DNA from: Spirochaetales bacterium
Lineage (GTDB): Bacteria; Spirochaetota; Spirochaetia; DSM-2461
DNA: 42,177 nucleotides
Reading direction: 5' to 3'
NCBI GenBank assembly: GCA_016936555.1
Contig: JAFGXR010000038.1
Location: 1-42,177 of the forward strand
Part shown: positions 1 through 8,771 of the stretch, in pieces
Numbering within the stretch: position 1 is the first letter of the stretch
Layout of the letters: each line of letters opens with the position of its first letter
Program-made: the position numbers and the translations under genes
The notes under the pieces: model-generated
Told to the model about the DNA's origin: nothing
Databases searched by the model: none
What the model saw: only the letters and a program-made list of their open reading frames with translations

Positions 1-87
1 GTGGAAGTCGATATCGAAGATAAAAAACAGATGGACCGTCTTTACGGTAAGTTAAAAGATATCCCCTATATTAAATACGCTATCTGA
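1..87 (+). CDS. C-terminal end of an ACT-domain protein, possibly RelA/SpoT (partial)
   Basis: Frame 1 is open from the window edge and gives 28 residues ending IPYIKYAI, followed by two adjacent TGA stops. The pattern VEVDIEDKKQMDRLYGKL then IPYIKYAI resembles the last beta-alpha-beta of an ACT domain, like the C-terminus of (p)ppGpp synthetase/hydrolase proteins, where an L-x-K-L-x-x-I-P-x-V motif precedes the end. Only the tail is visible, so another ACT-containing enzyme is equally possible. A hairpin-forming repeat begins 19 nt after the second stop and probably ends the transcript. Confidence 0.45.
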   Translation: MEVDIEDKKQMDRLYGKLKDIPYIKYAI

Positions 88-108
88 TGAGAATCTGTTT
101 TATAAAAA

Positions 109-214
109 GGGGCTGTTGCAAAAGTTGAATAATTCTATTCCGCCCCTCAACCCCGGCCCTCACAAAGGAGAGGCCGGGTGAGGGCTGTGTCGATGGATTG
201 GTGCGACAGCCCCC
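109..214. repeat. Composite inverted repeat between convergent genes, likely bidirectional terminator
   Basis: Outer arms GGGGCTGTTGCA (109-120) and TGCGACAGCCCC (202-213) pair with one G-T wobble. An inner stem pairs CCCTCA..CCCCGGCCCT (about 145-160) with AGGCCGGGTGAGGG (171-184). The left arm GGCTGTTGCAAAAG followed by TGAATAA recurs at 11255, and the outer palindrome recurs at 39833. The inner CCCCGGCCCTC/AAAGGAGAGG core recurs near 34488-34513. It lies between the 3' ends of convergent genes. Confidence 0.75.
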
Positions 215-220
215 TGTTTA

Positions 221-2437
221 TCAGTCCTTTTCGATCCGAATCAGCTCGGAATTAACCTGGTAGATAAACCCTTTGCTCATCATGTCGGGAGCCATGCCCG
301 CCAGTTTTTCCAGTGATGCGTTTTTGATCATGCCGAACATGGCGTGCTCGAACATGGGGGCCATATGCTTTTTCAGAACCGCTTCTCCCTCAGGGTTTTT
401 AAGAATGTGAGAGATCTTATCCTTTACGGAGTAACGTCCCTCGGGGAAAACCAGTTCGGGAACATCGTCGCCGTAGTCCGAAGCGAACCAGTTTTTCACT
501 TCGCCGATGGGGTTGGATTTGCTGTCGCTGCATACATAGGATGCTTCCGGTTTGGACTGTCCTGTGAAGATCGCCGTGTCGACGAGGCCGCCGCTTCTGG
601 CTACGACCACATTTGAGCCTTTTTTCAGTTTTACATCTGTGAAGAGCGCGATATTTTCAACAGCTTTAACGGTTCCCGCCGATTTGCCGTTGACGATCAG
701 CTCCACTTCCTCTCTGTTTGTGATGACAGACAGGTCTGTTCTGCCCTTGACTCTTTTCTCGTATCTTTTCGATGCGATGTGGAGGACTTCTTTATCGGAC
801 CAGTAGGACTGGTAGATGTAGAAGGAATCCTTCCGGGTCTTTCTGTCGTGGGTCACGAGCCCTTTGTTGTTCATACCCTGAACGCCGCCTTCGTCTCTCA
901 TATCCGAAGCGAAGTCGAACATGTTCCACACATAGGTTCCCCAGATCCAGGGACGGGCGTTGAAGGCTTTCAGGATTTCGTGGTGATAATAGGTCTGGTA
1001 TTCTTCCGTGTAGTCGCTCTTTTCCGGTTTATCCGTGTGATAGTCCAGAACGGCTTCGCACCCGTATTCGGTAATTCCCAGGGGAATATCGGGGTTCTCG
1101 CTGTGGAATTTGTCGAGCCAGGTTCCCATGGCGTCCGTTTCGTCGTAGTACCAGCCGTAGTATTTGTTGTATCCGATGATATCGGTGTAGCGGTTCATCG
1201 GGTCGTCATCGGGATGCTGTCCCACCTGGGCCTGGGCTGTCAGACGGTTCGGATCGAGGCTTTTTGTCAGTTCGTTGAGTTTTCTGACGGTGTTCATGAT
1301 GACTTCATCATTTCCGGCGATGGTAATCTCGTTCTGAACGCCCCACATGGCGATAGAGGGATGATTGATGTTCTGTTTGACCAGCTCCTCCATCTGGCTC
1401 AGGGCATTGGCGCCTGAGAGGTCCTCGGAGGACGGCATGCTGATATAGGGGATTTCCGCCCAGGTGATGATCCCTTCGCGGTCGCAGAGGTCGTAGAAAT
1501 ACCGGTTGTGCTGATAGTGGGCCAGTCTGATCGAATTGGCTCCCATTTCGCGGATAATGGCTATATCCTCTTCCATTTCCTTCGGTCCCAGGGCCCATCC
1601 CATGTCCTTTCTGTCCTGATGGCGGCTGACGCCCTGTAGATCAACCACTTCGCCGTTGAGAATGAATCCCCTGGCGGGATCGACGGCAACGGACCGGAGT
1701 CCCAGAGGGATTCTTCTGAAATCGCTAATTTTCCCATGGGAGAGAAGATCAATTTCAAAAGAGTACATATAAGGGTCGACCGTCCCGTTCCACAGACGGG
1801 GCGAAACAACTTCCAGGGAAATTTCATGTTCTTTCCCTGACGTTTCGGCCACAACGGTTCCCCGGTGATCGACCAGTCTCAGCTGGAGCTCATAATCATC
1901 GCTGCCGGAGACTTCCGAGGCCACTCTCAGGAGAGCGGTTTCCTCCGATACGGCATCCTGATGAACGTAAACACCTTCGGATCCGCAATCATCAAGACTG
2001 AAATGAACGGGATTGACAACCACTATATTCACATCGCGGTAGAGTCCGCCCATAAAGGTAAAGTCGGCCATCAGAGGATAGATATCCTCGTAGTGGGCGT
2101 TATCGACGCGGATTTCCAGATCGAAGGGCTTGTCTGACTGGACAATTTCCGATATCTCGAAGCGGAAAGTGGAATATCCGCCTCTGTGAACACCCAGCTT
2201 CTTTCCGTTGAAGAGAACGGTGGCTATGCTGTTGGCCCCTTCTGCTTCGACATAGACTTTCTGTCCTTTTTCGAATGAAACAGACAGACTTTTTTTGTAG
2301 GAACATTCTCCTCTATAGTAATTGTTCCCTCCGTTCTGCCCGTCAAGGCCGTTCCATGTATGGGGTAGGGTGACAATTTCAGGAGCTTCGTTCTCCTTCT
2401 GGAATGTCCAGGTGTTGTTGATATTGATTCGCTTCAT
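221..2437 (-). CDS. Glycoside hydrolase family 2 beta-galactosidase
   Basis: This 738-residue cytoplasmic enzyme (no signal peptide) has the GH2 order. A jelly-roll sugar-binding domain covers about residues 1-145, an immunoglobulin-like domain about 150-255, and a TIM barrel about 260-560. The acid/base is Glu370 in WGVQNEI and the nucleophile is Glu457 in GITEYGCEA. An Ig-like domain follows (about 565-640). The last 70 residues form an extra, probably helical module. GH2 members hydrolyse terminal beta-galactosides, but beta-glucuronidase or a related specificity cannot be excluded from sequence alone. The start has AAGGAT 8 nt upstream. The gene lies 67 nt downstream of the sugar symporter and is probably cotranscribed with it, under the divergent AraC regulator. 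Confidence 0.9.
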   Translation of the reverse strand: MKRININNTWTFQKENEAPEIVTLPHTWNGLDGQNGGNNYYRGECSYKKSLSVSFEKGQKVYVEAEGANSIATVLFNGKKLGVHRGGYSTFRFEISEIVQSDKPFDLEIRVDNAHYEDIYPLMADFTFMGGLYRDVNIVVVNPVHFSLDDCGSEGVYVHQDAVSEETALLRVASEVSGSDDYELQLRLVDHRGTVVAETSGKEHEISLEVVSPRLWNGTVDPYMYSFEIDLLSHGKISDFRRIPLGLRSVAVDPARGFILNGEVVDLQGVSRHQDRKDMGWALGPKEMEEDIAIIREMGANSIRLAHYQHNRYFYDLCDREGIITWAEIPYISMPSSEDLSGANALSQMEELVKQNINHPSIAMWGVQNEITIAGNDEVIMNTVRKLNELTKSLDPNRLTAQAQVGQHPDDDPMNRYTDIIGYNKYYGWYYDETDAMGTWLDKFHSENPDIPLGITEYGCEAVLDYHTDKPEKSDYTEEYQTYYHHEILKAFNARPWIWGTYVWNMFDFASDMRDEGGVQGMNNKGLVTHDRKTRKDSFYIYQSYWSDKEVLHIASKRYEKRVKGRTDLSVITNREEVELIVNGKSAGTVKAVENIALFTDVKLKKGSNVVVARSGGLVDTAIFTGQSKPEASYVCSDSKSNPIGEVKNWFASDYGDDVPELVFPEGRYSVKDKISHILKNPEGEAVLKKHMAPMFEHAMFGMIKNASLEKLAGMAPDMMSKGFIYQVNSELIRIEKD

Positions 2438-2504
2438 GTCATTTGATCCTTATTTAATAGAGCAGACATATTCCGGTCCGCCCGGTATGTATTTTTTTTC
2501 CTTT

Positions 2505-3878
2505 TCAGGCTTCGGCGCTGATTGCCGCGGTGACTTCAGCCTGTTTTTCCGGAGTCAGGTTCCAGATAAAAAAGTAGGCTAAAAAGGCGATCGCCATCCC
2601 TATGGCCGGAACGCCGAGAGAGAGGAATTTGATTCCCGTCAGCGTTGTCTGGCTCTGCTGAGCTGCGCCGGCTACATATCCGAAAGCGGAGATGCCCACT
2701 CCGGAGATGAATCCTGCGAAAGCCTGTCCCATTTTCCTGACAAAAGAGTAAAGCCCGTAAATGGCTCCTTCCTGCCTTGAGCCGGAAAGGTACTGGTTGT
2801 AATCGATACAGTCCGATACCATTCCCCAGACAATCATGTTGGGAATCATCATAAAGAATGAGGCCAGTAAGGTTCCCGCCAGATAGAGCCACACATTGTC
2901 GGGCAGGGCGAACAGGATGGCGAAAAGAGCCGCCGAGATCAGGCTTGATACCCATGTGACTTTTTTGACACCGAAATTCCGTACCAGTTTCGGAGCAACA
3001 GGTGAAACGAGAAGCATGGGGACGATCATCACAACGCCTGTCAGTCCCATCAGCTCAAGGGCTCCGAGGTTGTCCCTGAAGTAGTAGATGCTCACGCTTC
3101 CCTGAATGAGAAGACCGGTCAGCATGGCAATGGAAGCCAGAGAAATGGACTGGAACGGTCTGTTTTTCGTCAGAACCGCAAAGCTGTCGCTTATTTTGAA
3201 CTTCCTCTGGGCTTCCGCCTTGGTTTCGACTTTCTCCTCAACGGCCAGATAGCTGACGATATAGGAGGCGAAAGCGATAAGGCCGAGGATAATCATAATG
3301 ATGAACCACGCTTTGGCCTGTTCTTCGGCGAACTGCACCAGGAAAAGAGGTACGATAACTCTGGGGAAAATACTACCGAAAAGGCTTCCCAAACCTCTGG
3401 AAACGGAGAGCTTGGATCTTTCAATAGGATCCTGTGTCATAACGGCGGCCAGGCCTCCGTAGGGGATGTTTATAAAGGTGTAGGTCATTCCCCAGGCGAT
3501 GTAAGTGACATAAGCCCAGATCAGTTTTTGTGTCATGGTGAAATTTGCCGGAGCGATAAACATCAGTACCCCGGCGACAATGACCGGCCAGCTTCCTTTC
3601 AGAAGGTAGGGACGGAATTTTTCCGCTTTTCTGCCCGCTCCGTTGAGTTTCTTCAGCCGCTTGACGAAAGCCTTGTCGGCCAGTCCGCCCATGATCGGGT
3701 CGTTAATGGCGTCCCAGATTCTGGCAATGAGAAAAAGAGTTCCCGCCGCGGCGGCGGTTATTCCCAGGACATCGGTGTAAAAGGCGAGGAGAAAACCGGC
3801 TGACATGCCGAAAGTCAGACTGTTGGCCAGGTCTCCCATGCCATATCCGAAATAATTTTTAAAAGAGAGTTTTTTCAT
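2505..3878 (-). CDS. GPH-family (MelB-like) sugar:cation symporter
   Basis: The protein is 457 residues with about 12 hydrophobic segments. The N-terminus contains FGYGMGDLANSLTFGM, then FYTDVLGI and WDAINDPIMGGLADK. These are hallmarks of the glycoside-pentoside-hexuronide:cation symporter family, whose conserved Asp residues in helices 1-2 bind the coupling cation. It probably imports the oligosaccharide or glycoside split by the adjacent GH2 enzyme. A longer reading begins at 3908, but AGAGGA lies 6 nt before the ATG at 3878 (MKKLSFKN), so this start was chosen. It is the first gene of a two-gene operon with the beta-galactosidase and is divergent from araC. Confidence 0.9.
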   Translation of the reverse strand: MKKLSFKNYFGYGMGDLANSLTFGMSAGFLLAFYTDVLGITAAAAGTLFLIARIWDAINDPIMGGLADKAFVKRLKKLNGAGRKAEKFRPYLLKGSWPVIVAGVLMFIAPANFTMTQKLIWAYVTYIAWGMTYTFINIPYGGLAAVMTQDPIERSKLSVSRGLGSLFGSIFPRVIVPLFLVQFAEEQAKAWFIIMIILGLIAFASYIVSYLAVEEKVETKAEAQRKFKISDSFAVLTKNRPFQSISLASIAMLTGLLIQGSVSIYYFRDNLGALELMGLTGVVMIVPMLLVSPVAPKLVRNFGVKKVTWVSSLISAALFAILFALPDNVWLYLAGTLLASFFMMIPNMIVWGMVSDCIDYNQYLSGSRQEGAIYGLYSFVRKMGQAFAGFISGVGISAFGYVAGAAQQSQTTLTGIKFLSLGVPAIGMAIAFLAYFFIWNLTPEKQAEVTAAISAEA

Positions 3879-3945
3879 GAAAGTTCCTCTTATTTTCATT
3901 TTTCTCAATTACATAACAGAAATAGAGTTATCACATGGATTTTAT

Positions 3946-3975
3946 TTACCAGAATAGCACTGATTTGATTATAAT
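3946..3975 (+). promoter_or_regulatory. Promoter of the AraC regulator; leaderless-type spacing
   Basis: TTACCA (3946-3951), an 18-nt spacer and a perfect TATAAT (3970-3975) precede the ATG at 3982 by only 6 nt. A transcript starting at the usual distance would begin at the start codon itself. The only SD-like bases, AGGA at 3976-3979, are 2 nt from the ATG, which is too close for a normal SD. Not tested experimentally. Confidence 0.55.
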
Positions 3976-3981
3976 AGGACT

Positions 3982-5094
3982 ATGGATCATCAAAAAATTG
4001 ATTTTATTCATAATTTAACGGACCTGGAGGTTCGGTTTATACCACGGGACAGGATTGATGAAATCTCCGCGGTCTATCCTGGCGCGAAGCCCTACCCCGA
4101 AAACGGGAAAGTGGAACTGATCCGAGATTCCGGGGGGGTGAGGTTTATCAGTTCCGTTTACGAATCGGGTATTCTCCTCACCGGACCCTTCATCATGGAA
4201 GGCGATCCCATTCCCCGTTTTGGCGGCAGTAAACTGACCGGTATAGAACTGCCGGCGCGCTCGGAAACGAAAGTCCATTCCTATCTGACAGTCCTGAAGC
4301 TCCTGAGCCAGCAGAAGGAACTTCCCGGGGTTGATGCGGAGAGCCGGATAGAGACTCATAACCCCGTCTTCGAGGAAAGTTACCGGCCCGATTTCAGACT
4401 TATCGACGGAAGGTATGAATGGGAGAGGAAAATCAGACATTTCATAGCTCTGGGGGATCGCACATCGATAAAAAATATTCTGCCCGAACTGGAAGAGGGC
4501 TTCGATTTTACATCACGGCTGCCCCATAATCCCGTAAGGGCTTATAAAAATATGGCGATAGTCATGAATTCTATCGGGCGTTTGAGCGCGGAAAAAGGGG
4601 GGTTGCCTCCTTTTCTTCTCCACAGTCTGTCGGAAAGCATTTCCATTCAGATCGAAAAACTTTCCTCATTAAAGGAAGTTATACAGTATACGACCCGGAT
4701 CCCCCTGAAATACTGTGATGCCGTACACAACTTCGGAATAGAAAATCACAGCGCGGTCATAGTCAAAGCCTGTCACTATATTCTGGAGAATCTTCATGAA
4801 AGGATCCGGTTGGACGATCTGGCGGAACATACGGGAACAAGCAGATCCTATCTGTCGAGAAGGTTTCATCAGGAAACCGGAAAAACAGTTTCAGCGTATA
4901 TGCGGGAGAAGAGAATCCTCGAAGCTAAATGGATGCTCCGTTACAGCGGTGAATCGGTAACCGGCGTGGCTCTGTCTCTGGGATTTGAAGATATCAATTA
5001 TTTCAGCCGTCTCTTCCGTAAAGAGACGGGGATCAGTCCGAGCCGGTATAAAAGCCGGTACAGCAGTGATGATTTTGACGGACTGCCCGGCTAG
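3982..5094 (+). CDS. AraC-family transcriptional regulator
   Basis: The protein has 370 residues. The C-terminal 100 (about 260-360) are a typical AraC/XylS DNA-binding domain with two helix-turn-helix units. The first reads LDDLAEHTGTSRSYLSRRFH; the second contains VALSLGFEDINYFSRLFRKE followed by GISPSRYK. The N-terminal 250 residues are an effector or signal domain I do not recognise; GILLTGPFI near residue 70 resembles the sensor part of some Firmicutes AraC regulators. The gene is divergent from the symporter/beta-galactosidase operon and is its probable activator (inference from layout). Its stop is 5 nt from the stop of the convergent sensor kinase, with no room for a separate terminator. 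Confidence 0.9.
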   Translation: MDHQKIDFIHNLTDLEVRFIPRDRIDEISAVYPGAKPYPENGKVELIRDSGGVRFISSVYESGILLTGPFIMEGDPIPRFGGSKLTGIELPARSETKVHSYLTVLKLLSQQKELPGVDAESRIETHNPVFEESYRPDFRLIDGRYEWERKIRHFIALGDRTSIKNILPELEEGFDFTSRLPHNPVRAYKNMAIVMNSIGRLSAEKGGLPPFLLHSLSESISIQIEKLSSLKEVIQYTTRIPLKYCDAVHNFGIENHSAVIVKACHYILENLHERIRLDDLAEHTGTSRSYLSRRFHQETGKTVSAYMREKRILEAKWMLRYSGESVTGVALSLGFEDINYFSRLFRKETGISPSRYKSRYSSDDFDGLPG

Positions 5095-5099
5095 ATGAT

Positions 5100-8000
5100 C
5101 TATTTTCTCCTGTCAAGGGGAAGTGTAATGGTAAATCTGGTTCCCTGGCCCGCAGATGAATCCACTTTAATTTTCCCTTTATGGTTCTCCGTAATAATAA
5201 AGTAGGAAAGACTCAATCCCAGTCCCGTGCCCACACCGACCTGTTTTGTTGTGAAGAAAGGTTCGAATATTCTTTTCTGTACATCGGCATCCATGCCTTT
5301 TCCGTTATCTTCTATGGAAATTACGATATTTTCTTCATTTTGGTCCCTACCGATCTCTATGGTAAAGCAGGGATCCCTGTTCAGGTCGGGTTCCATAGCC
5401 TGCGCGCCGTTTTTCAATAAATTCAGGAGCACCTGTTGAATATTGGTTCTCTCGCAGAAAATCGGGGGAAGATTCTCTTCGTATGTTTTTACGATCCGTA
5501 TCTTTCTGAAATCATAGCTGTTTCCAACGTTGTAGTCAGCAGCAGCCAGAGTGAGAACGCTGTCCATAATTTCCCTCGGATCCTCTTCGGAAAATTGAGA
5601 ACTTTCCTTGCGGGCGAAAGAAAGTATATTTTTAACCAGATCGGAAATCCGCCGTCCCGCCGTATTTATCGAGTCGATAATCTCGGGAATCTTCCGTTCC
5701 TCCATATAGATCATAATCTGTTTCGGGCTTATTCCGGCTTTTTGCGCCGCTTCCTCATGGCTCTTTTTCCCTTCGCTTTTCAGCAGCCGGCTCTGAAGCA
5801 CCGATACATTCTGAATCATTCCCGCCAGAGGATTGTTAATTTCATGGGCCATTCCGGCGGCCAGTCCGCCGATGGAGAGAAGTTTTTCGCTCTGAACCAG
5901 AGCTTCCTCCAGCTGAACTTCTCTGGTTACATCATCGATCCTGATAACAGCGCTTCGGATGCCAAGTGAGATAATGGGATATATCGTTATGGTTTCGCAG
6001 CGTATCCCCTTGTCCTTTCCTTCCGTTCTCCGCGATTTGTTTATGATTTCCCCTTTCCGGATGCACTGCTTTATTTCCTTCTCCGACAGGGGAATGTCAT
6101 CGGCAATGGTGAGTATATCCCTGCCCAATGCCGCTTCCGTTTTTATACCGTAGTGTTTTTCCGTTTCCCTGTTCCACTGAGTAATCTTCCCCGAGTCGTC
6201 AATGGCCACAAAGAGAGAGGGCATGGAATTGAGTATTTCCGATAGATATGTTTCGGTTCTCTTCAGTTCCATAAGCTGCTGCCGGCGGATATGGCTGGTG
6301 CGGAGGGCAACAATCAGATAGAGAAAAGCCAGGATGACAAGCGCGTATAATACGTAAGCCCACCACTGTCTCCAGAGAGGGGGAGTAATGGTAAAATGAA
6401 GGGGTATGTCCATCTCTTTCCATTCCCTGCGGTCCATGGAAGCCTTGATTTTTAAGCTGTAACTCCCCGGCGGAATATTGGTATAAATGGCATAGCGCCG
6501 AGCCGAGGGAGCCCTCCACTCCCTGTCGAACCCTTCCAGCTTATAGGTATAGCTTATTTCCCTGCTTTCGAGATAATTCAGGGCGACAAAGTCGAAAGAG
6601 ATGTAACGGGAATCGTTATAATCCAGTTTTATATCACCGGAAACCCGGTAGGGCGAAAGCTGATCATATTTTTCACCGCCGATTTCCATAGATGTAATAT
6701 GAATCCGGGAAATGGGATTCTCTTTATCCGTCAGTGAGCTGTGGAATCTGTAAACCCTGTCCGCGGCACCGAAGTACAGCATATTGTCGGAACCCCGGAC
6801 TGCTCCGGAGGTTATTTCCGGAGATTTGAGCCCGCTATCCCTGCCTATAATATCGATTTTTCCGCTTTCTCTGTCGTATATGGACAGACCGTATTTCGTA
6901 CCGATCCATAGTTTCCCCGATTCTCCTTCGACCAGGGACATAATGAAGTTGTCCGAGAGGCCTTCATTTGTTGTAATATGGCTGAACGTTCCATCTTCAT
7001 TATACCGGTTTATTCCGCCTCCGCCTGTTCCTATCCACATTTCCCCGTTCCGGGTTTCGAGGAGAAGCCTGACATTATTGCTGTTGATGCCTTCTCTGTT
7101 CTCCCTGTCCAGCAGAAACCTTGTGATCTTTTCCGTGTTTCTGTCCAGAAGGTTCAGTCCTTTATTCGTGGCGATCCAGAACTGGCCGTTTTGCCGTTCC
7201 AGGATGTCGTAGATCAGATTATCGGAAATTGAATTCTCATCATGGGGATCCATGGAGAATAATTGAATCCTGTCATTTTGCCTGTCGTAACGGATCAAAC
7301 CTGAATTGTGGGTTCCCGCCCATATAATTCCTTCACTGTCCTCATAAACAGCGGTAAAGATAAAATACTCTGTTTCGGAAGAACCGGGCAGGAGGGCTTT
7401 CAGGTTTATACAGTGCATTTCATCTTTGAGAGGATCCCACATATTAAGGCCTTCATTGGTCGTAATCCAGATATTTCCCTTACTGTCTTCCATCATGTCG
7501 GCAATGATATTGTTTTCAATTCTGCGGTTTTCAGCAGCCGCTTCCCTGGAGAAGCGCGTTATGTTTCCATTTTGAGGATTGAACCGGTTGATTCCTTTAT
7601 TGTAAATGCTTATCCAGAAATAACCTTCCCTGTCCTCCAGCAGAGCATTGACTTTCCCCTGATCAATGGCTGGGGCTTCCGGGTTGTCGGCGGAAAGAAA
7701 GTTATAATTCTGTTTCCGCGGGTTGAGAACGCTCACGCCTCCGCCATTGGTTCCCACCCACATCTCTCCGGCGTCATCGCGGAACAGGGAGTAGATGGTA
7801 TCGGATTTCAGGGCGAGATCACTTGTGCCGCTCCGGAAAGAGACAACGGAATCGTCTGTTCTGTCGTAAATGAAGAGCCCTCCGCCCCAGGTCCCCACCC
7901 AGATTTTTCCCGAGCTGTCGACATCGATCGAATAGACGCTGTTGTCGGCAAAACTCTTATGGCTGAATGACCCTGTGCTGATGGTGAAAATCGAGAGACC

Positions 8001-8720
8001 TCCGCCCCAGGTCCCCACGAGCAGCGTATCGCTGTCCAGCTCGGTAATTTTCATAACGTATGGACTCGGGAATATATTGTAGTGGATGAAACTGTCGCTC
8101 TGTTCATCGTAGAGATCCAATCCTCCAAGAGATCCTACCCACAGGCGGCCTGATGAATCGGTGAACAGCGACCGGACGACACTATCCGCCAGGGACGCGG
8201 GATCATCTTCATCGTGAAAATATTTTGTGAACTCCCCGGAATCACTGTCCAGTCTGTTCAGTCCATCCAGTGTCGCGGCCCAGATCCGGCCGTGGCGGTC
8301 TTTTGCAACGGCGGTGACAATGCTGTTGCTGATGGAATTCTCAGAGTCTGTTTCATAGGAATAATTGGTAAATGTTCCATCGAGAGGACTGAACCGGGAA
8401 AGGCCGTTGTAGGTTCCTATCCAGAGAATATCCTCTTCATCGATATAGAGAGACTGGACGAGCTCGTGGGGGAGCGTGTTGGAATTAAAAGCGTCATGGC
8501 TCCACTTTTCGAAATTATATCCGTCATAGCGAAGAAGGCCGCTTTGTGTGCCGAACCAGAGAAAACCCCTGCTGTCCTGCTGGATCGAAGAGACTGAAGA
8601 ATTGGGCAGTCCTTCCTCTCTCGAAATTGTATCAAAAAAATAGGCTTTCCCGGATCCATCCGCAAGAAGGGGGAAAGATATAACAACAACTGTGAGCAAA
8701 AGGAAAGATATTTTTCTCAT
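5100..8720 (-). CDS. Membrane sensor histidine kinase with two-component propeller repeats
   Basis: The protein has 1206 residues. A signal peptide (about 1-20) is followed by some 650 residues of beta-propeller repeats of the type D-x-x-G-x-(I/L)-W-(I/V)-G-T-x-x-G-L, enough for about two seven-bladed propellers. A Y_Y_Y domain comes next (about 700-770), then one transmembrane helix (about 786-808). The cytoplasmic part has PAS (about 826-930), HisKA with His959 in GMAHEINNPL, and HATPase_c with N box LLNLLKNGAQAM, IEDNGKGMD, IFEPFFTTK and GTGLGLSLSY. The architecture matches the sensory half of Bacteroides-type hybrid sugar sensors, but here the protein stops after the ATPase, with no receiver or HTH. 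No response regulator gene is present in the window, so its partner is elsewhere or unknown. It may sense oligosaccharides, given the neighbouring sugar genes (inference). Confidence 0.92.
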   Translation of the reverse strand: MRKISFLLLTVVVISFPLLADGSGKAYFFDTISREEGLPNSSVSSIQQDSRGFLWFGTQSGLLRYDGYNFEKWSHDAFNSNTLPHELVQSLYIDEEDILWIGTYNGLSRFSPLDGTFTNYSYETDSENSISNSIVTAVAKDRHGRIWAATLDGLNRLDSDSGEFTKYFHDEDDPASLADSVVRSLFTDSSGRLWVGSLGGLDLYDEQSDSFIHYNIFPSPYVMKITELDSDTLLVGTWGGGLSIFTISTGSFSHKSFADNSVYSIDVDSSGKIWVGTWGGGLFIYDRTDDSVVSFRSGTSDLALKSDTIYSLFRDDAGEMWVGTNGGGVSVLNPRKQNYNFLSADNPEAPAIDQGKVNALLEDREGYFWISIYNKGINRFNPQNGNITRFSREAAAENRRIENNIIADMMEDSKGNIWITTNEGLNMWDPLKDEMHCINLKALLPGSSETEYFIFTAVYEDSEGIIWAGTHNSGLIRYDRQNDRIQLFSMDPHDENSISDNLIYDILERQNGQFWIATNKGLNLLDRNTEKITRFLLDRENREGINSNNVRLLLETRNGEMWIGTGGGGINRYNEDGTFSHITTNEGLSDNFIMSLVEGESGKLWIGTKYGLSIYDRESGKIDIIGRDSGLKSPEITSGAVRGSDNMLYFGAADRVYRFHSSLTDKENPISRIHITSMEIGGEKYDQLSPYRVSGDIKLDYNDSRYISFDFVALNYLESREISYTYKLEGFDREWRAPSARRYAIYTNIPPGSYSLKIKASMDRREWKEMDIPLHFTITPPLWRQWWAYVLYALVILAFLYLIVALRTSHIRRQQLMELKRTETYLSEILNSMPSLFVAIDDSGKITQWNRETEKHYGIKTEAALGRDILTIADDIPLSEKEIKQCIRKGEIINKSRRTEGKDKGIRCETITIYPIISLGIRSAVIRIDDVTREVQLEEALVQSEKLLSIGGLAAGMAHEINNPLAGMIQNVSVLQSRLLKSEGKKSHEEAAQKAGISPKQIMIYMEERKIPEIIDSINTAGRRISDLVKNILSFARKESSQFSEEDPREIMDSVLTLAAADYNVGNSYDFRKIRIVKTYEENLPPIFCERTNIQQVLLNLLKNGAQAMEPDLNRDPCFTIEIGRDQNEENIVISIEDNGKGMDADVQKRIFEPFFTTKQVGVGTGLGLSLSYFIITENHKGKIKVDSSAGQGTRFTITLPLDRRK

Positions 8721-8726
8721 ATTTGA

Positions 8727-8755
8727 ATTATATAATATTATCTGCAGTTTTTGGA
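8727..8755 (-). promoter_or_regulatory. Promoter of the sensor kinase; leaderless-type spacing
   Basis: On the minus strand a perfect TATAAT (8732 to 8727) ends 6 nt before the ATG at 8720, and there is no Shine-Dalgarno. A weak -35 match (TCCAAA) lies 17 nt upstream, which lowers confidence. Confidence 0.45.
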
Positions 8756-8771
8756 TCTTCGAGAGAAAAAA

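Noticed and set aside
109-214. Complete insertion sequence or MITE with target duplication
   Set aside because: No direct duplication flanks this copy or the copies at 11254 and 39833, and no transposase is nearby.
779-1417. 212-residue frame antisense to the beta-galactosidase
   Set aside because: It is opposite the GH2 barrel, low in recognisable motifs, and without an RBS.
5100-8720. CRISPR-like or tandem DNA repeats in the kinase region
   Set aside because: The periodicity is protein-level (propeller blades with WVGTxGG motifs) and degenerate in DNA. There are no constant repeats with spacers.
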